Assembly: GCA_947359465.1 (NCBI GenBank)
Contig: OX375873.1
Coordinates: 59,367,573-59,431,572, forward strand
Length of the DNA: 64,000 bases
Source of the DNA: Metellina segmentata
Lineage: Eukaryota > Arthropoda > Arachnida > Araneae > Tetragnathidae
Reading direction: 5' to 3'
Positions 44,782 to 55,905 of this stretch are shown in pieces. The first letter of the stretch is position 1; every line of letters begins with the position of its first letter. A program made the position numbers and the translations under genes. The notes under the pieces were generated by a model. That model was given only the letters and a program-made list of their open reading frames with translations. It was not told where the DNA came from and made no database searches.

Positions 44782-45196
44782 TTTTAGACATTACAATCCG
44801 CTTCAATACCCGTCGGTCTCTTTCACTCAGTTTCTCCTTCCGTCCACTATTATGCTTTTCCGAGCTTGTTTTGCCGTGCTGGTGTGCGCTGCCATGCATT
44901 TAGACACCGTACCTCTAGAAACGCCTAAAAGCTGGGTTGTTTCGGTCACATTTGCTCCAACTAGTCGGGCTCCTACAACTTGGCCTCTTTGAAAGTCTGT
45001 GAGACCTGACATTTTACACTTTTGACAAAAATTCACAACGTATACGACTTCACTAAAGCTACCTCATACTACCATGATATATAGTACTTTTTATAATAAA
45101 AAAAACTCGTAGCTAAGATTATATTTTAATGCTTACGAAGCGCATTCTTAAATGTCATGAAGATGTCATAAAAATTTTATTCACAGGTGTTCCTAT

Positions 45197-45219
45197 ATAT
45201 ATATATATATATATATAAG
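45197..45219. repeat. (TA)n microsatellite at the inner edge of the right arm
   Basis: Alternating TA followed by AAGGGGTTAATTTC, the start of the right inverted arm. Confidence 0.9.
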
Positions 45220-45426
45220 GGGTTAATTTCTCTCATAACTATAGAAATTTTTGTGAATTAAAATAAAGACAATCCATTAAATAAAGACAAAACTGTTGTC
45301 CAAATAGTATGTAATTACCTTCCTTACAACTTTATATTCTTTAAAATTCTTCAAATATAAACTGCTTAGTCTATTACTGTCTATGCAAATTGTAATTTTA
45401 CCATAACCTAGTCATAGCTTCAAAAG
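45214..45426. repeat. Long inverted repeat, right arm
   Basis: Reverse complement of 43120-43337, ending AGCTTCAAAAG. A long TA run (45428-45464) lies directly outside this arm but not outside the left one. Confidence 0.9.

Positions 45427-45427
<1 letters not shown>

Positions 45428-45464
<37 letters not shown>
45428..45464. repeat. (TA)n microsatellite
   Basis: Uninterrupted alternating TA outside the right arm. Confidence 0.95.
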
Positions 45465-45467
<3 letters not shown>

Positions 45468-45517
45468 AATACACAATATAATTGAAAACATTTAATTGAT
45501 CTGGATAAAACTGGAAT

Positions 45518-45605
45518 GATCGCGCGGCAGTGATCTCATTCGGAGGGATTTTTCACTACAGTTGCAGTTAATAATCGCGCGGGCGGCGATCTCATTCCGG
45601 CAGGA
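45518..45605. repeat. 54-bp local tandem duplication, GC-rich
   Basis: ATCGCGCGG...GATCTCATTC occurs at about 45519 and 45573. The CpG-rich core is unusual for this AT-rich window. Confidence 0.7.
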
Positions 45606-45971
45606 GTTACAGTTACAGTTCGAACAATAAATTTTAGACTAAAAGTAAGAAATCGATTGAAAGTGGCTTTGAAATGTCTACTGGTAACCTTAAACAGAAC
45701 CTTTACGTCTATATAGTGTAAATATTAGCCCATTCCATCGTATTTACATAGAAAAAGTAAATAAATACGATAACGATGATTTTACACTGGTAGCTTCCAT
45801 GCGGACGAAAGAATTTCTAAAGTTTTGAAGTGGCTGTTTTTCAGTCCACGAGACTATCTGGCTCGTAGTGGACGGTTACAGATGGATGACTGGTATGCTG
45901 ACTCTTGTTCAATTTAAGGGTTTGAATTTCAGGAACACTATATATTGAATTTCTAGTTGGGTGAGATCGAT

Positions 45972-46003
45972 ATGGAGTCATAAAAAGAGACGCATGACTC
46001 CAT
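45972..46003. repeat. Short perfect palindrome
   Basis: ATGGAGTCAT and ATGACTCCAT form a 10-bp stem with a 12-nt loop. No element boundary was found around it. Confidence 0.7.
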
Positions 46004-48421
46004 AGCTCGAACGTGAATACTTATGAACTATATTTTGTATATTTCATTTTAATTAAAACACCACAATGGTATACGAGTTATAAATTATTTCATACTACTA
46101 ACGAAGTTAGATATAGATAAAAAAAGAGAAATAAATACGATAAAGAATGTTTTTACAATTTGTAAGCTTATAGTACATAGCATAAGAAATAACTTTCGTG
46201 ATTTAAATTCACGTTAATTTTACGTTTTGTAAATGCCTCTGTTCGTAACTGCAAAGATCTTATTTCCTCTAAACTTTCAGTATATATAAAAGTTATAAAC
46301 ATTTCAAAACACAATTTACATTATTGTTACGACACATTAAGTTGCTTGGATTTGATTTGTATATATTTTTACATACCTAATTTTCCTTTCAATATCTGGG
46401 TAATGGCAAACAGAATAGGGTAAAAATTCTATCGACTAACTGTTAAAATTCTCATATTCGAAATGTGCATAATCCGAAAATATCGTAGCATTTGCGTGAC
46501 TTCAACTTTGCGTTAAAATTTATTGTGGTGTTACAATAGTTTTCTTTCTCGATAAAGTTTTTTAAATATGAATGTTTGGATTACGAGTGATCAAAGTACT
46601 AATCGAAATTTCAAAGTACAGCAATAAAACAGAAATATGTTACAAATTTCATATTTGACAATCACAAATAACTTGTTTATTTACCTTAATGTTTGATATA
46701 CAGTTTTTATTTGTAGTTTAACTGTCTGTTTAAAGAAAGATAAACATCAAGTACTCTAATTGTATTGAGGAAAACGAATAAGTATTCTACCGCTCATTAA
46801 AAATGTCTGACAAAATTCACTGGATAGATAGATCAAAACTGAAGAACAAAGGAATTATAACAACGTTTGAAAAACTGATTTAGAGCAAACCTTGTGATAA
46901 ATGGTTGCTTAAAATGACAAAACAGACAGTGTATTTTGTATGAATATGTATTTATATGTATTTTGGAATTGAGTTAGGATTTTGATATTTTTTTTAATGC
47001 AAAACTGTGTGTCCCTTACCTACTTCTAGCTATGGAAGTCAAAATATCAATTTCTTTATTCGATGTACTTATTTGTAAGTAATAAATTGTGTGAGCTATT
47101 ACTTTTCTTTTCTAACAAACAATTTGGTCCCCTCAAAATAATATAATCCCTGTATAGAGAACAATGTACAATTTAATTATGTCCTAGTTTAGTATAAGAA
47201 AATCCAGTTATAATCATGTACCTTAAAAGGTGGTTCGATTATTAACACTATGGGGGCATACATACTTTATTCCACTATACAAACAAGCAGTAACCATTGC
47301 CAGACTTTTGACCAATAAAATATTTTATAAGATTATTTCAAACAATAGATATGGCTATTAAGTTTTTATGCGTATTGCAGCGTAAAAGCATAGTACACTT
47401 CTCAGAAATTTCGTGAAGCTCTGAGGGTTATGTAACAACTATACACATTCTTGTTATTTAGTTTATATAAATAAATGAATAATTATTTCAATCTAATCAC
47501 TTAAAATATCATATTTATTTTGTTTCATGTGTGCAGTTTTTATGAAAATTCTTCATCCATTTAATATCTTTAAATTATTTCTAATATCTAAAGGCTTTCA
47601 TTTAAAAACGATGGTATAAAAACGAATACTGTAACTCAAAGAAAATATTTGTCCATGATCTAAGTTCAGATTTTTGCCAGAGAATCCCACCACAGTAAAA
47701 GAAAATCCCATAATTCGTTATCATTAAATAGAACTTCCAGCAATAATCAACGAAAAGAAACAATCTCCGCATAAAAGAAAGAGAAACTATTTCATTTCAT
47801 CCGTTTTAAAAGAAGTAAAAATGTAATTACAGTAATTCTGAAACGAATTTTTTTTTTCATTTCAAATTATAAGGAAACGTGTAGGGAATGAAAAAAAAAG
47901 CACAGTTCCATGGCTCTTGGGTTTCCAATTAATTTGGAATTTGTGCTCCAAAGAGCGATCAAATACAAGTTATTTCAGTTTTCAGAAAAGTTTTTGTGTA
48001 TCTCTCTTCTAAATCTAAAAAAAAATCTTGGATATCCTTTTAATTACTGAGAATGGAAAATAATTTTACAATCGATTTTAATATTCATAAATGTCTACGA
48101 CTTGGTCATACGACTGCAAACCTAACAATCAAAATACGTGTGAATGTTTCATAAATCAATCGTTGGATAGCAAAACACTTGATGTTATGTTTACATAATT
48201 ATATATTTCAAACATATGAGTAAAATGAAGTAATTGCTGAAAAATGTAATAGCTAAATTAAATATTGTAAGTGTATAAAACACATAAATGGCTGATGGAG
48301 TCGAATTCATAGCAATGTGATAACCTGTCTCAGGACTCAGGTTTCCAGGTCTACATGAAACCTGGGGAAGTAAGACCATATCTTTAGGAGATCAATTATT
48401 ACTTCAGAATAGTCCTTAATG
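46004..48421. other. AT-rich DNA, nothing recognised
   Basis: Only short open frames, no repeats that I could pair. Confidence 0.45.
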
Positions 48422-48944
48422 CAGGCCTCGAAATAGATTTTTTAATACAGGTGCGCACACTGTGCACCTGTATTAAAAAATCCGTAATAAAAGAGTGTTA
48501 TTGTAATTTAAACTACTGTATTAGTAAGTTATGTTTATATAGGTTCGTAGCAGATAGTAAATATAAAAATATTTAAACATATCGAAATTCTACGGCGCTC
48601 TGCTGTCGCGACAGTCGTTTTAACAGAGCCATCTGGAAAATGTTTCGATCATCGGAAACATATATATCATCATATTGGCAGTGACACAAGTAAACCTTCC
48701 TCCTGTATAACCCCATTACGGCACAGCGATTTTCTTTTCTTTTAGTGTGTATTTAGGAATGTTAATTCCGTTCCTTTAGAGCGAGAGATGTCGATACTAA
48801 TATTTTGTTCAAACATCAAAATAACATAGAACACGTTCCACCCCTTTTTTTTAACGTTAGGTGCGCTGTGTGCACTTAAATTAGATGCACAATTTTATTT
48901 GCTTGTGCACAGTGAACCTGTGCACCCGAGTATTTCGAGGAAAG
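48422..48944. mobile_element. hAT-like MITE
   Basis: It starts CAGGCCTCGAAATA and ends with an imperfect inverted copy (TATTTCGAGGAAAG). Flanking 8-bp sequences CCTTAATG (48414-48421) and CCTTATTG (48945-48952) match at 7 of 8. An 8-bp duplication and a CAGG...CTCGAAAT end are typical of hAT elements. Close to the left end, a perfect 19-bp inverted repeat (48436-48454 with 48464-48482) includes CAGGTGC. A related GTGCAC-rich stretch recurs near the right end. Confidence 0.65.
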
Positions 48945-48952
48945 CCTTATTG

Positions 48953-49685
48953 GATGGTAATATGATTCAATTTGTCTTCCTTAGTATATCCTATACAAGT
49001 TCTATTGTATTGATACCCGGAAACAATCATTGTATTTCATGTGATATATAGCTTCTCTCTGGAGAATCTACTCAACCCCAATCATGAGCTGGTGCATTAT
49101 CGCTCATCTAAATGTAATGAGAGTGTCGTTGATAAGAATCAAATTCCGACGGATGAAATTTCTTTCTCTTTCTTCTTGGGTGTCTGTGATGTTCTACAAC
49201 TACGTAAATGACTCTCCGTATTACATCGTAGTTAGATAAGATTTGCTAATTTCAATTTTTAACCACTAGGGGCACTGTAAGTGGTACATCATTTACATCA
49301 GTTTTATAAATGTTGCTGTCTGCGTTGAAAAGTTAATAATAATCGTACTATGCAACCTGTATATTATATATGTATCCCTGAGCAAGTGCTTACCTCTCTC
49401 AAAATGTGCAACTCTGCCTCTGATCAGTATATCATGAGATCAAGACAACAAAAGTGGTCATTTTACAAATTGTTATTACAATTGTAACGGTTTTGTAGCT
49501 CTTTTCAGACTACTATGTTGACAGTTAGTTTCTAATCATCTCTCTACTATCGAAAGCAATCAGAAGATTCCCTTTCTTTCATAAATCAGTTCACATTCAA
49601 TGTTTTCGACTCCTTTTGTAAAGAAGTTTTGGGTTAAAGAATCAAAATGAACATACATTTTTGGTTTCCAAAAATTGTTGTTTAA
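48953..49685. other. AT-rich DNA, nothing recognised
   Basis: No feature seen. Confidence 0.4.
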
Positions 49686-49769
49686 CCTTTTGACTACGGC
49701 TATAGATATAACAAGCGCGATTCTTATAATTTTGAAGGTACAACTGCTATACCGATTGTAGACTAAAGG
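49686..49769. mobile_element. Small TTAA-type MITE, copy 2
   Basis: It starts CCTTTTGACTACGG after TTAA (49682-49685) and ends GTAGACTAAAGG before TTAG. The interior GCGCGATTCTTATAA matches copy 1 (9416-9515) in inverted orientation. Confidence 0.65.
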
Positions 49770-49789
49770 TTAGTAGTATACATATTTTC

Positions 49790-49930
49790 GACTATAGGTA
49801 AAACTCTTAACAAATGTATTTCTAATTTGTGAATAAGGGCGCCAATGTGAAATACTCGAAAACATTTGTACAATTACATCCTATGGGAAATATGGTAAAT
49901 TCTGTTTCATCGGCAACAGGCAGACTTTGT
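49790..49930. repeat. ~140-bp dispersed repeat, copy 1
   Basis: It shares GCGCCAATGTGA, ACTCGAAAACATTT, TACAAT and CAACAGG blocks in order with 63510-63640. Origin unknown; an LTR piece is possible. Confidence 0.6.
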
Positions 49931-52667
49931 GTTGAGGACAGTTTTCATGACAGAAAGAGAGTGTACATGGAAATCGGAGTGGTTTTATTTTAACAATTAC
50001 TTTTTTATTTTAGGTGGGATGTTCTAGATGGAGTATTTCAGATGGAATGTTCTATATTAAGTGTTCTTGATGGAACGTTCTAGATTGATCACACATGAAT
50101 CAGGAATATGTGTAGAACGAGTAACATTAGAAAAACATATACGAACAAATAAGGAAGATAAATAATAAATTAAGCTACATTAGCAAATTACTAGAATACC
50201 AGTAGCAGCTTGCATGAGTTCAAATAGAAAAAAAAAGATTTATCATAAGCATAAAGAGTTTGGAATTCCCACCTACAAATTAAAGGATAAGGAATTCATT
50301 GGATTCCTGCGCGATATGAGGTTCATGGCGACGAAAAGGAAAACAGATTGGCCAAACCGTTTTCGAAATCGGTTCAGTTTCCTTTCTTCAAACCATGCTC
50401 TCCAGAAGTAAAAGCAATATTAAAACCGATATTGGACTCACGTTTGGTGTGAAACCTGGTCATTACCATGTGTCACACCAACTAGAGCGAGTCATGATTT
50501 CTTTTTCTTTCATACTGCAACCTTATGACATCCTCTATTATACGAAGGTCACTCACCATGAAGCCTTATCTACTGCAAATACCATAGCTGGTAATATAGT
50601 TACAATGACTTGCTTACACAGGTTCCATATTGTGGACTCGGACTTGTCTGATTAGTGGGAGAGGAGACATTTCGTATTTCGACATTGGATGGAACTATTG
50701 AAGAAGATATTTGACAATATTTTGATTTTCACAATCTATATTTTCCAATTCGTGACCAAGAACAGACCAATATGAACAAGAACTTGGAGTTAGTAGCTGT
50801 GGAACGACACAGTAAAGATGTACTGTACATACACCACTATGTACTTGTCATTGTGGAGTTCCTTTAATTGATTAATAAAATTTGCTCATATTCATATATC
50901 GTGTCGAAAATCTTCCAAGCAAGCTCGATATCTAAAATATTTACAACAGATCGCTAGAAGCATTCAAACTTTCGAGATACTTAAATTACTTTACCTTTCA
51001 GTCGAAGTGCTGCTAAGTAAAAGAATCCGACACTTTAACGTCTCTGGAATAATTCTTTCACAGAGTAGCTGATAAAACCAAATAGCAACATCCATCACAT
51101 GTGAGAAACAGTCTTTGCAGAAGACACGCTGCATCTGTCAAACGGAAAAAGTTTTTTCGTAAAGTCAGTCCTGAATCATTCGCTTTGTGTTAACCCTAAT
51201 GGAATAAATCTTGCCTTCTAGATCCCATGCTCTTTGAAAACGTTGACAAATGCGCTAACTGAGTGACCATTAGAGAGATTGGTTTAATTCGTCACTGGGT
51301 GTCTGTCAGCACATACTTTCTTTATTCTTTACTTTCCTCAGTCTCTTTTTGAACTTAATAACATAGTTTCAGGAATTTGCATTGGCAACTTAGCTTTTGA
51401 CAGGTTTCATGTCACCCGTCACTTTCATTTGCTAGCATTTAAATTGTTTTAATACATCAGAAGAATTACTTATTTTAAAATGAGATGGACAAAATTTATT
51501 GTTTAAAATCGTTGTTTGTTCATCCCAGAGAGTAAAACTTATTAAATCGAGTTTATTACATACTTTAAAAGTCACGTTTTGTTAACAGAATAAATATTTT
51601 TTTTTTCAAAACCTAACCGTTTACTATGTTATAAGTTTTGATATCTTACAAATTCGTTGCTTTCCTAAAATGTTCTCATTTAGATAAAAATTCTGTGTTT
51701 GATTTATATTTATAGATTTGCTTATGATTGATAAATTGCTAAACATAATTTTAGGTACAATATTAGTCATGCTCATTTTTTGTACTAAAGAATCGTTAAC
51801 TCTAAAAAAGCAATGAACATAAATATACATAATATCAAAAAAAATTTCCTTTCGAATTTATTTGCTTTTTAAAAGGAATAAAGCATTTTTTTTTCTTTAA
51901 ATGTAATAAAATAAAAATTCTTCTTAAATTGAAAAAATGTTTGTAACCATGTTATGAAAATCAGCGTAATAATTTCTGGAGAGAAGCATACTTATTGCAC
52001 AACTTATTTCTACAAGCGGTTGAAATAATTTTAGCAGTAAAGCAGTCTGTACCACATCTAAATTAGTATATAGAACAGTTAAATATATGCAAATTCCATT
52101 AATATATTGGCCAAGCCAAGCTCTTAACCTGGCTATTCTTTCAATGAATGCTAGTTACATCTTTTAATGAACTTATTAATATTTTCTATAGCCCTATTGG
52201 GGAAAATAACAGTTAATTGGAATAATTAACTCATCAATATAATTAGTATCAATATAATTAATTAAATTAACTTTACACTACAGTAACTAAATATTATTTT
52301 TAGTATTATTCGAAGTCTATTAAAATGTAGAATTTAAGACTAAATGCAAATCTCGCGTATATAAATTGCAATAAAAAAAAACATTACGTCATCGGTGTTC
52401 AAATATTCCATTGTTCTATAAATAAATACTTATGTTGATATTTTCGTGCAAATTCCCGAAAACCTAAAAATAACTACGGAATAATTCTTTTAATACTCCT
52501 TTTGGTGCATCAAAGCATCAAAGAGTAAACACCTTCAAAAATTGTATTACATGAATTTCTATAACTAAAAATAAATACTTCTATTTTCGCTAGTAAAATC
52601 TAGCAAACAACAGAATCAGCTAAAGAATGACTTTTTATTAACATTTATTTACATTCCATGTTGTGTA
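49931..52667. other. Mostly AT-rich DNA; moderately GC-richer 50200-51400 not recognised
   Basis: Short imperfect repeats of GATGGAATGTTCTAGA occur at 50016-50090. Two adjacent plus frames (50214-50411 and 50395-50655) overlap by a few bases and might be pieces of one decayed gene, but I recognise nothing in them. 51400-52667 is plain AT-rich DNA. Confidence 0.35.
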
Positions 52668-52669
52668 TA

Positions 52670-54172
52670 CAGGGTGGTCCCGAATTCATGGTACAAACTT
52701 TAATGGTAGGTACAGGACATTGTAACAATGATTTATTGTATAGGAATGTATAGTCGCAAGTGACGCGGTGAGGCGAAAACAGGGGAAATAACGGCCGAAA
52801 GGAAAAACAAAGATTTTATTGAAAGCGTTGTTGACAAGTGTCATGTTTACAGTAATTGTTCAAAATTGCGTCCACCAGTATCGATACATGCTTGACAGCG
52901 TCGGTGGAGCGATTGGCGTACACGTTCAAAGATGCCTGGTATTTCACGCACACCTGCAGCAGCTACAGATAAGCGAGCGACGAGATCCTCATCTGAGTCA
53001 ACTGGAGTCTCATAAACAAGATGCTTTAGATGTCCCCATAAAAAGTAATCGAGGCTCGATAAATCGGGAGATCGGGGTGGCCAAGGGACTGGTCCACCAC
53101 GCCCAATCCATCGAGTAGCAAACGTGGCATTCAGGTAATTCCGTACATCAGTGCTGAAGTGTGCTGGCGCCCCATCGTGCTGAAACCACATGCGGTTACG
53201 AATGGCGATCGGAACATCATGCAGCAGTTGTGGTAACACTTCTTTCAGAAAAATAAGATAGCTTCCGCCAGTGAGCCGCGTGGGTAGTAAGTATGGGCCA
53301 ATCAAAAAGTCGTTCACAATACCAGCCCACACATTAATACTGAAACGTTGTTGAAACGCATGTCGACGCGTTGCATGTGGATTATCGGTTGCCCACACAT
53401 GGGAATTGTGCGCATTAAAGACACCCTCGCGTGAAAATGTCGCTTCATCTGTAAATAGCACATAATCTACGAAATCCGGCTGCAACGCACATTGCTGCAT
53501 CACCCACAGGCAGAAGTTCACGCGGCGAGGATAATCTGCCGGATTCAATGCTTGTACTTTCTGAAAATGGAAGGGGTGTAAGCGATTTTCGTTTAACACT
53601 CTGCATACAGTCTGATGACTCACACCTACGTCACGCGCAACAGTTCTTGTGCTTGACTCGGGTCTATCAGCCACAATGTTCAAGATGCTTTCTTCCAGCC
53701 TTGGAGTGCGTACAGCTCTTACTCGACCAGCGCCATGTCTGTTGACGTCGAACGCACCTGTTTCACAAAGTTGACGATGTAACCGTTGAAAAATTCTATG
53801 ATCCGGCATTCGTCGATCAGGATACTCCGCGCGATACATTCGTAACGCAGCTCTGCCGTTACCATTTGCACGGCCGTATATGTAATGCATGTCTGCTTTT
53901 TCTGCATACGTAAAGTCACCCATCGTCTACGGCAGCACAATTGTGAATGGCGCTTTTCCCTACTGCGATGCATCATGTTCAACAGCGGCTAGACATCTAC
54001 TGCCCTCTACCGGCAATGATACCAACCGATCACTCCATTTCTCTTTCCTTTTATTTCCCCTGTTTACGCCTCACCGCGTCACTTGCGACTATACATTCCT
54101 ATACAATAAATCATTGTTACAATGTCCTGTACCTACCATTAAAGTTTGTACCATGAATTCGGGTTCACCCTG
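52670..54172 (-). mobile_element. Mariner-type DD41D element, apparently complete
   Basis: Terminal inverted repeats of about 120 bp start CAGGGTGGTCCCGAATTCAT (left) and CAGGGTGAACCCGAATTCAT (right, complement). By eye they differ at only a few positions. TA flanks both ends (52668-52669 and 54173-54174). The single long open frame in between is uninterrupted. Length is 1503 bp. Intact frame plus near-identical ends indicates recent insertion. About 250 bp lies between the right end and the start codon, including the inverted repeat. Confidence 0.93.
52847..53923 (-). CDS. Mariner-family transposase (DD41D), intact 358 aa
   Basis: Cut-and-paste transposase that would bind its inverted ends and excise and integrate the element at TA in the nucleus. 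Residues 1-60 (MGDFTYAEKADMHYIYGRAN to LCETGAFD) form a first helix-turn-helix of the DUF4817-like type. Residues 64-75 are a basic linker. Residues 92-115 (RTVARDVGVSHQTVCRVLNE) are a second HTH. Three catalytic aspartates are visible: D159 in LFTDEATF, D250 in WFQHDGAPAH and D292 in SSLDYFLWGHLK. I count 41 residues between the last two, the DD41D pattern of rosa-like mariners. The length is usual for mariners, and the ATG at 53923 is the first in frame with a full HTH. Compared with 6470-7507 it is undamaged. The slightly higher GC than its surroundings is typical of young transposon genes. Activity is not proven. Confidence 0.95.
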   Translation of the reverse strand: MGDFTYAEKADMHYIYGRANGNGRAALRMYRAEYPDRRMPDHRIFQRLHRQLCETGAFDVNRHGAGRVRAVRTPRLEESILNIVADRPESSTRTVARDVGVSHQTVCRVLNENRLHPFHFQKVQALNPADYPRRVNFCLWVMQQCALQPDFVDYVLFTDEATFSREGVFNAHNSHVWATDNPHATRRHAFQQRFSINVWAGIVNDFLIGPYLLPTRLTGGSYLIFLKEVLPQLLHDVPIAIRNRMWFQHDGAPAHFSTDVRNYLNATFATRWIGRGGPVPWPPRSPDLSSLDYFLWGHLKHLVYETPVDSDEDLVARLSVAAAGVREIPGIFERVRQSLHRRCQACIDTGGRNFEQLL

Positions 54173-54245
54173 TAGATGCCCTTTTTGCTGCTTTTTGCAC
54201 TTTATCTTCAATTTGTTTAAATTTATACCCTTTCATAGACCTCTA

Positions 54246-55720
54246 TCTCTACTATTATAAAATGAAGTGTTTGTTTGTATGTTTGTCTGCTTTTATGTGT
54301 ACGCAGCGTGATGACGAATCTATGGCACTTACAATAATGGAATTTGACTTACAAGTAGTCCGAATTTTTTGCAATTTTTGAACGGAGCACTTATTTTAAA
54401 ATTCAATCTAGAACATTTTTAAATGAATTTAATTATTACTGTTTTCCTTTGAATATGGCAACACAATAAAGAGATAACAGATTCTAAATTTATTTTTCAC
54501 TTGTTTCCGTTTGATTTTCCGAGCAAAGCTTTCAGCTGAAGAATAGAACTTCTAGAACATTTTTAAATGAATTTAATTATTACTGTTTTCCTTTGAATGG
54601 CAACACAATAAAGAGATGACAGATTCTAAATTTATTTTTTACGTGTTTCCGTTTGATTTTCCGAGCAAAGCTTTCAGCTGAAGAATAGAACTTCTAGAAC
54701 ATTTTTAAATGAATTTAATTATTACTGTTTTCCTTTGAATGGCAACACAATAAAGAGATAACAGATTCTAAATTTATTTTTTACGTGTTTCCGTTTGATT
54801 TTCCGAGCAAAGCTTTCAGCTGAAGAATAGAACTTCTAGAACATTTTTAAATGAATTTAATTATTACTGTTTTCCTTTGAATGGCAACACAATAAAGAGA
54901 TAACAGATTCTAAATTTATTTTTTACGTGTTTTCGTTTGATTTTCCGAGCAAAGCTTTCAGCTGAAGAATAGAACTCCTAGAACATTTTTAAATGAATTT
55001 AATTATTACTGTTTTCCTTTGAATGGCAACACAATAAAAAGATGACAGATTCTAAATTTATTTTTTACGTGTTTCCGTTTGATTTTCCGAGCAAAGCTTT
55101 CAGCTGAAGAATAGAACAAATGAAAAGTTTTAACTGGAATTATGTAGTTCTTTTTTCTATCTAAATATTTCAGCAGATTTGAAATCTGCGGAAAATTTCA
55201 CATTTAATCGACACCTAAAAATATGATTTTCTTTAAAAAATCATTTTTAAATTCTAACTACTATATTTTTTCCCATATGACCTTCGGGATCTAGGAATAA
55301 GATTCCATTACCTACGTTCGAACAATTTCAGCAGCTTTGAACTGGATGTTTAGTTCTTTTTTCTAAAATCGGGATCGTTATAGATAGTCAATTTCAACGG
55401 ATTTGAAATCTGCAGAAAAGTTTTCACCAGATAAGACACCTTACACATTTAACTTTCTTTTAATAAATAATTTTTCAATTAAATATTTATATTTTAGCAC
55501 GAGATTGTGACTTCATTCTGATTGGATCTCTTTGTAATTCGAATTTGGCCGCAATTGTCTACGGGCAACTCCGTTATGGCTGTTATCCAATAGGCTACGA
55601 ATTTCGAGTTAACCCCTGGTGATTGCTACGAAATCACCGGGGGTTAGCGAGCAGTGGCCACACCTGACCCCATGAAAATAATTGTCACGGGCCACGTGTT
55701 TCTGGCCACATAGTGACTAG
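54246..55720 (+). mobile_element. Putative non-autonomous Helitron family H2 with tandem repeats
   Basis: The 5' end, A|TCTCTACTATTATAAAATGA followed by AGTGTTTGTTTGTATG, is Helitron-like. The best 3' end is CTAG at 55717-55720 followed by T, preceded by a GGCCA-TGGCC stem and an outer GTCAC-GTGAC pair. A strong separate hairpin (AACCCCTGGTGATT with AAATCACCGGGGGTT) lies at about 55614-55648. The interior holds five 142-144-bp repeats. No Rep or helicase coding. The 3' boundary is less certain than the 5'. Confidence 0.55.
54408..55118. repeat. Five tandem repeats of 142-144 bp
   Basis: CTAGAACATTTTTAAATG occurs at 54408, 54552, 54694, 54836 and 54978. The units differ by only a handful of substitutions, and the first has a 2-bp difference. 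The high identity indicates recent amplification or gene conversion. Confidence 0.95.
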
Positions 55721-55859
55721 TATAATATTATCGCGAAATTTTAATCTATATAAATAAGAATGGAGTGTTTGTTTGTACATTCAATATTTTCGACCCATTT
55801 CAAGTTTTCTATCCGTTTTGGACCCTTCTGATGCCGAATCCGCCTTTTTCTCGTTTGGT

Positions 55860-55893
<34 letters not shown>

Positions 55894-55905
55894 CTGTCTG
55901 TCTGT
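55860..55905. repeat. (TCTG)n microsatellite in Helitron copy B
   Basis: Run of TCTG units with one TCCG variant, corresponding to the variant in copy A. Confidence 0.95.

Larger units (their letters stand above)
44284..45036 (-). pseudogene. Second Tc1 transposase N-terminal part, interrupted by a LINE
   Basis: It starts at 45036 (minus), or at the ATG of MSGLTDFQRG a few codons later: TDFQRGQVVGARLVGANVTE then TTQLLGVSRGTVSKCMAAHT is the first HTH of a Tc1 transposase. The frame continues as ERDRRVLKRIVMS to 44796. It is broken there by a truncated LINE (44450-44781 with its duplication) and resumes left of 44436, through an expanded CA run, as KTTACKVTAELN and DSPVSIITVRRHFHK down to about 44300. 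Nothing of the DDE domain is left; the copy ends where a TA run and the neighbouring Tc1 begin. Confidence 0.85.

Noticed and set aside
52819..53118. 99-codon plus-strand frame and other frames opposite the intact transposase
   Set aside because: These are antisense shadows of the 358-codon minus-strand gene with no recognisable protein of their own.
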